Assembly (NCBI GenBank): GCA_963821325.1
Contig: CAWGDC010000005.1
Location: forward strand, 186,001 to 250,000
From: PALSA-555 sp963821325
GTDB taxonomy: Bacteria; Actinomycetota; Acidimicrobiia; IMCC26256; PALSA-555
Direction of reading: 5' to 3'
Length of the DNA: 64,000 bases
Shown: one piece after another, positions 61,537 to 64,000 of the stretch
How positions within the stretch are numbered: the first letter of the stretch is position 1
How the letters are laid out: the number at the start of each line of letters is the position of its first letter
Program-made: the position numbers and the translations under genes
Notes under the pieces: model-generated
What the model saw: only the letters and a program-made list of their open reading frames with translations
What the model was told of the DNA's origin: nothing
Database searches by the model: none

Positions 61537-62460
61537 GTGCTGCCGCCCGAGGTCAAGGAGCTCGCCGCCCAGGTCCGCAACTGGGGTCGCTGGGGCGACG
61601 ACGACGAGATCGGCACCCTCAACCTGATCACCGACGACGCCGTCCGGGCCGCCGCCGCCGAGATCCGCGTCGGTCGACGCCTGGCGCTCGGGCTCCCCCT
61701 GAACGACCAGGGTCCCCAGACGGGGATCATCCCCGGGCGGGACAACCCGACCCACGAGATGATCATGGTCGACACGCCGCTCACCGGCGACGCGTCGAAC
61801 TTCACCACGAGCGACGACAAGGTCGTCATGGCCCTCCAGGCCGCGACCCACTGGGACGCGCTCGCCCACGTCAGCTACGAGGGCACCCTCTACAACGGCG
61901 TCCCGTCGAGCGTCATCACCGACTCGGGCGCCGCCCGCATGGGCATCGACAAGATCCGCACCCTCGTGGGCCGCGGGGTGCTGCTCGACGTCGCCGCCGC
62001 AAAGGGCGTCGACCGGCTCGAGGGCGGCTACCCGCTCACCGCCGACGACCTCGACGCCGCGTGCGCCCACGGCCACGTCGAGATCCGCTCGGGCGACATC
62101 GTCCTGCTCCGCACCGGGCAGATGCGCTGGTTCCTGGAAGGGGACCGCGACCGCTACGGCGCCCCGGCGTCGGGCCCGTCCCTGCAGACCGTCGCCTGGT
62201 TCCACGACCACGACGTGGCGGCCGTCGCCACCGACAACCTGACCTTCGAGGTCTACCCCTCCGAGCGCGAGGACGCCCTCCTCCCCGTGCACCTTCTCCA
62301 CCTCGTGGACATGGGCATGACCCAGGGGCAGAACTGGTACCTCGAGGAGCTCGCCGCCGACTGCGCCGACGACGGCCGGTACGCGTTCTTCCTCGACGCG
62401 TCGCCGCAGCCGTTCACCGGCGCCGTCGGCAGCCCGGTGAACCCCGTCGTGGTCAAGTAG
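61537..62460 (+). CDS. Cyclase family protein (kynurenine-formamidase-like fold)
   Basis: 307 residues from GTG 61537. GDDDEIGTLNLITDDAV, ALQAATHWDALAHVSYEG (H-x3-D-x-H metal motif, variant), GVPSSVITDSGAARMGI and VEIRSGDIVLLRTGQM. Family members hydrolyse formamides or isatin, or cyclise polyketides, in the cytosol. The substrate is unknown. It sits between the alcohol dehydrogenase (27-nt gap) and an SDR whose GTG immediately follows its stop. Confidence 0.85.
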   Translation: MLPPEVKELAAQVRNWGRWGDDDEIGTLNLITDDAVRAAAAEIRVGRRLALGLPLNDQGPQTGIIPGRDNPTHEMIMVDTPLTGDASNFTTSDDKVVMALQAATHWDALAHVSYEGTLYNGVPSSVITDSGAARMGIDKIRTLVGRGVLLDVAAAKGVDRLEGGYPLTADDLDAACAHGHVEIRSGDIVLLRTGQMRWFLEGDRDRYGAPASGPSLQTVAWFHDHDVAAVATDNLTFEVYPSEREDALLPVHLLHLVDMGMTQGQNWYLEELAADCADDGRYAFFLDASPQPFTGAVGSPVNPVVVK

Positions 62461-63214
62461 GTGGGCCGCTTCGACGACCGGGTCGTCGTCGTGACCGGCG
62501 CGGCGTCGGGCATCGGGCAGGCGACCGCCCGACGATTCGGGGACGAGGGCGCCGTCGTCGCCTGCCTCGACGTCAACACCATCGGCGCGGAGGCCACCGC
62601 GGTGCTCATCCACGCCGACGCCGGCCGCGCCCGCCCGTACCACTGCGACGTCAGCGACGCCGCGGCCGTCGACGACGCGATCGCCCGCGTCGTCGACGAG
62701 CTCGGCCCTCCGTCGGTGTGCTGCAACGTCGCCGGGATCGGCAAGTTCGCCGCGCTCCGAGGAGGAGCCCGTCGAGGAGTTCGAGCACATCATCCGGGTC
62801 AACCTCGTCGGCACGTTCGCGGTGTCACGGGCCTGCCTCCCGCACCTGCTCGCCAACGGCGGCTCGATCGTGAACGTGTCCTCCAGCGCCGGGCTCTTCG
62901 GGCAGCCCTACAACGCCGCGTACTGCGCGTCGAAGGGCGGCGTGTCCCTGCTCACCCGCTCCATGGCCGTGGAGTTCAACCGGCGCGGCGTGCGCGTCAA
63001 CGCGGTCGCCCCCGCCGGCATCGACACCCCGCTCACGAAGCAGTTCGCGTTCGTCGAGGGCACCGACGCCCGCGAGTACCAGAAGATGTTCCCCCCGACC
63101 GGCAAGATGGCCGAACCCGAAGCCGTCGCCGCGCTCATCGCCTTCCTCGCCTCCGACGCCGCCGGCTACATCTCCGGGGCCGTCGTCCCCATCGACATGG
63201 GGGTCACCGCCTGA
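62461..63214 (+). CDS. Short-chain dehydrogenase/reductase, frameshifted
   Basis: About 250 residues after one +1 shift near 62760 (one extra C in CTCCGAG). VVVVTGAASGIGQATAR, CCNVAGIGKF, then EEFEHIIRVNLVGTF, catalytic Ser in VNVSSSAGLFG, YCASK, VRVNAVAPAGIDTPL and YISGAVVPIDMGVT. Catalytic residues complete. The GTG begins directly after the preceding TAG with no gap, so translation is coupled. Last gene of the plus run from 58901. Confidence 0.9.
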
Positions 63215-63267
63215 TTCGAGCGGCGGGCCCGGCGTGGCGGCAGAGCCAGGGCTCGCGGCTGACCCGG

Positions 63268-63273
63268 TAGCGT
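63268..63273 (+). promoter_or_regulatory. -10 box TAGCGT for the PPOX-family gene
   Basis: TAGCGT ends 8 nt before ATG 63281; no ribosome site lies between, so the gene is probably leaderless. Confidence 0.55.
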
Positions 63274-63280
63274 TCGGGTC

Positions 63281-63781
63281 ATGACGCAGCCGCCGACGGC
63301 GATGGGGCACGGGGTCAAGCAGCGGGACCTGATCCGCATGAGCGCCGCGGAGATCGACGCCTTCCTGCAGAGCGGGCGCACCATGCACTGCGCCACCATG
63401 AACCACGACGGCACCATCCATCTGGTTGCCATGTGGTACGGGTTCCTCGAGGGCTGTCCCGCGCTCGAGACGAAGGCGAAGAGCCAGAAGGTGCAGAACC
63501 TGCGTCGCAACGACCAGATCAGCTGCATGGTCGAGACGGGCGACACCTACGACGAGCTGCGCGGCGTCGAGCTCGTCGGGCACGGCGAGATCGTCGACGA
63601 CCCCGACCGGATGTTCACCCTCGGGATCAGCATCTTCGAGCGGACCCAAGGTGTGCCCTACAAGGACGAGTTCCGGCCGTTCGTGGAGCAGATGCTGAAC
63701 AAGCGGGTCGTGGTGAAGATCCACGTCGACCGGTACGTGTCGTGGGACCACCGCAAGCTCGGGCTCCCGCCCACGGGGTGA
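63281..63781 (+). CDS. Pyridoxamine-5'-phosphate-oxidase-fold (F420/FMN) protein
   Basis: 166 residues. GRTMHCATMNHDGTIHLVAM is the first strand pair of the split barrel; FLEGCPALETKAKSQKVQNL and ISCMVETGDTYDELRGVELVG carry the flavin/F420 phosphate-contact residues. Such proteins reduce quinones, biliverdin or xenobiotics, or bind heme. A short C-terminal YVSWDHRKL is typical. It overlaps the methyltransferase start by GTGA. Confidence 0.88.
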   Translation: MTQPPTAMGHGVKQRDLIRMSAAEIDAFLQSGRTMHCATMNHDGTIHLVAMWYGFLEGCPALETKAKSQKVQNLRRNDQISCMVETGDTYDELRGVELVGHGEIVDDPDRMFTLGISIFERTQGVPYKDEFRPFVEQMLNKRVVVKIHVDRYVSWDHRKLGLPPTG

Positions 63782-64000
63782 CAGCCGGTCATCTCTACGA
63801 GCGGATCGGCGGGGGATACGCCCGTCATCGGCGCAGCGACCCCCGGATCGTCGCCCGGCTCGACCGAGCGCTCGGCGACGCCCGCACCGTCGTGAACGTC
63901 GGCGCCGGCACCGGCTCCTACGAGCCCGCCGGACGCCACGTCGTCGCCGTCGAGCCGTCCACCGTCATGCTCGCCCAGCGCGGTACCGACGCCGCACCCG
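63778..64000 (+). CDS. SAM-dependent methyltransferase, 5' part (cut by window edge)
   Basis: 74 residues seen. It starts GTG 63778 overlapping the previous stop. YERIGGGYARHRRSDPRI, then VVNVGAGTGSYEP, the SAM-binding motif I of class I methyltransferases, and VVAVEPSTVMLAQR, the motif II acidic/PSxxM segment typical of the UbiE/SmtA-like group. The rest lies beyond the window. Confidence 0.8.
   Translation, partial: MTAGHLYERIGGGYARHRRSDPRIVARLDRALGDARTVVNVGAGTGSYEPAGRHVVAVEPSTVMLAQRGTDAAP

Noticed and set aside
1..64000. Mobile elements, CRISPR arrays, tRNA or rRNA genes, replication origin
   Set aside because: No transposase, regularly spaced repeat, cloverleaf or DnaA-box cluster was recognised on either strand by reading. 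A covariance-model scan would be decisive for RNAs.

Overview
The window is very GC-rich, tightly packed bacterial DNA with many GTG starts, 1-4 nt gene overlaps (GTGA, ATGA, TGATG), F420-type luciferase-like oxidoreductases, CoA ligases of mycobacterial FadD type and many starts preceded at 7-10 nt by a TANNNT box. This points to an actinobacterium, perhaps an uncultured Acidimicrobiia-like lineage (inference). No rRNA, tRNA, CRISPR array, insertion sequence or phage gene was seen. About 17 genes are broken by single-base shifts, nearly all +1 insertions and densest in the first 2.5 kb. I read these as uncorrected read errors, not pseudogenes.

Layout. 1-3.8 kb: SnoaL-like fragment, enoyl-CoA hydratase, 3Fe-4S ferredoxin, thioesterase, tyrosine phosphatase, F420 oxidoreductase. 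3.8-8.9 kb: two polytopic membrane proteins, an ABC-2 exporter and a mini zinc-ribbon gene. 8.9-26.4 kb: lipid/steroid-type catabolism with two FadD19-like or related ligases (minus), two parallel SDR/AhpD modules (plus), a CYP125/142-like P450, a ligase/crotonase/mini-redoxin operon, an amidohydrolase, a phosphotransferase, an AMACR-like racemase and a FadA5-like thiolase. 26.4-30 kb: small unknowns, an aldo/keto reductase and a KimA-like K+ importer. 30-39.4 kb: hydrolases, nitronate monooxygenase-like enzyme, second FadD19-like ligase, Ltp2-like thiolase plus DUF35 partner, thioesterase, SDRs, alcohol dehydrogenase. 39.7-42.7 kb: branched-chain-amino-acid-type binding protein and a fused LivG-LivF ATPase with no permease. 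42.7-48.3 kb: SDRs, crotonase, EthD protein, FadE34-like fused acyl-CoA dehydrogenase. 48.3-64 kb: acetyltransferase, M24 pair, amidohydrolases, esterase, FadD3-like ligase, cNMP-binding protein, aldehyde and alcohol dehydrogenases, cyclase, SDR, F420/FMN protein and the start of a methyltransferase.

The families together (FadD19, CYP125-type P450 with ferredoxin, AMACR, FadE34, crotonases, FadA5, Ltp2/DUF35, FadD3) resemble an actinobacterial sterol side-chain and ring-degradation set. Three palindromes fit the TNNAACNNGTTNNA pattern known for KstR. A second inverted repeat (TGACG-N3/4-CGTCA) lies before the FadA5-like, FadD19-like and Ltp2-like genes. Ring A/B genes (KstD, KshA, HsaC) and Mce4 are not in the window, so the substrate is unproven.

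Most notable: the operon at 15.9-18.4 kb (degenerate SDR, canonical SDR, AhpD-like CxxE protein, second AhpD-like protein). In its last gene the second Cys of the CxxC site is an in-frame TGA. Exactly 11 nt after it comes a 6-bp hairpin with a GGTC tetraloop, the geometry of the E. coli fdhF SECIS. This is a strong candidate for a selenocysteine (CxxU) AhpD-like protein working with an active/inactive SDR pair.
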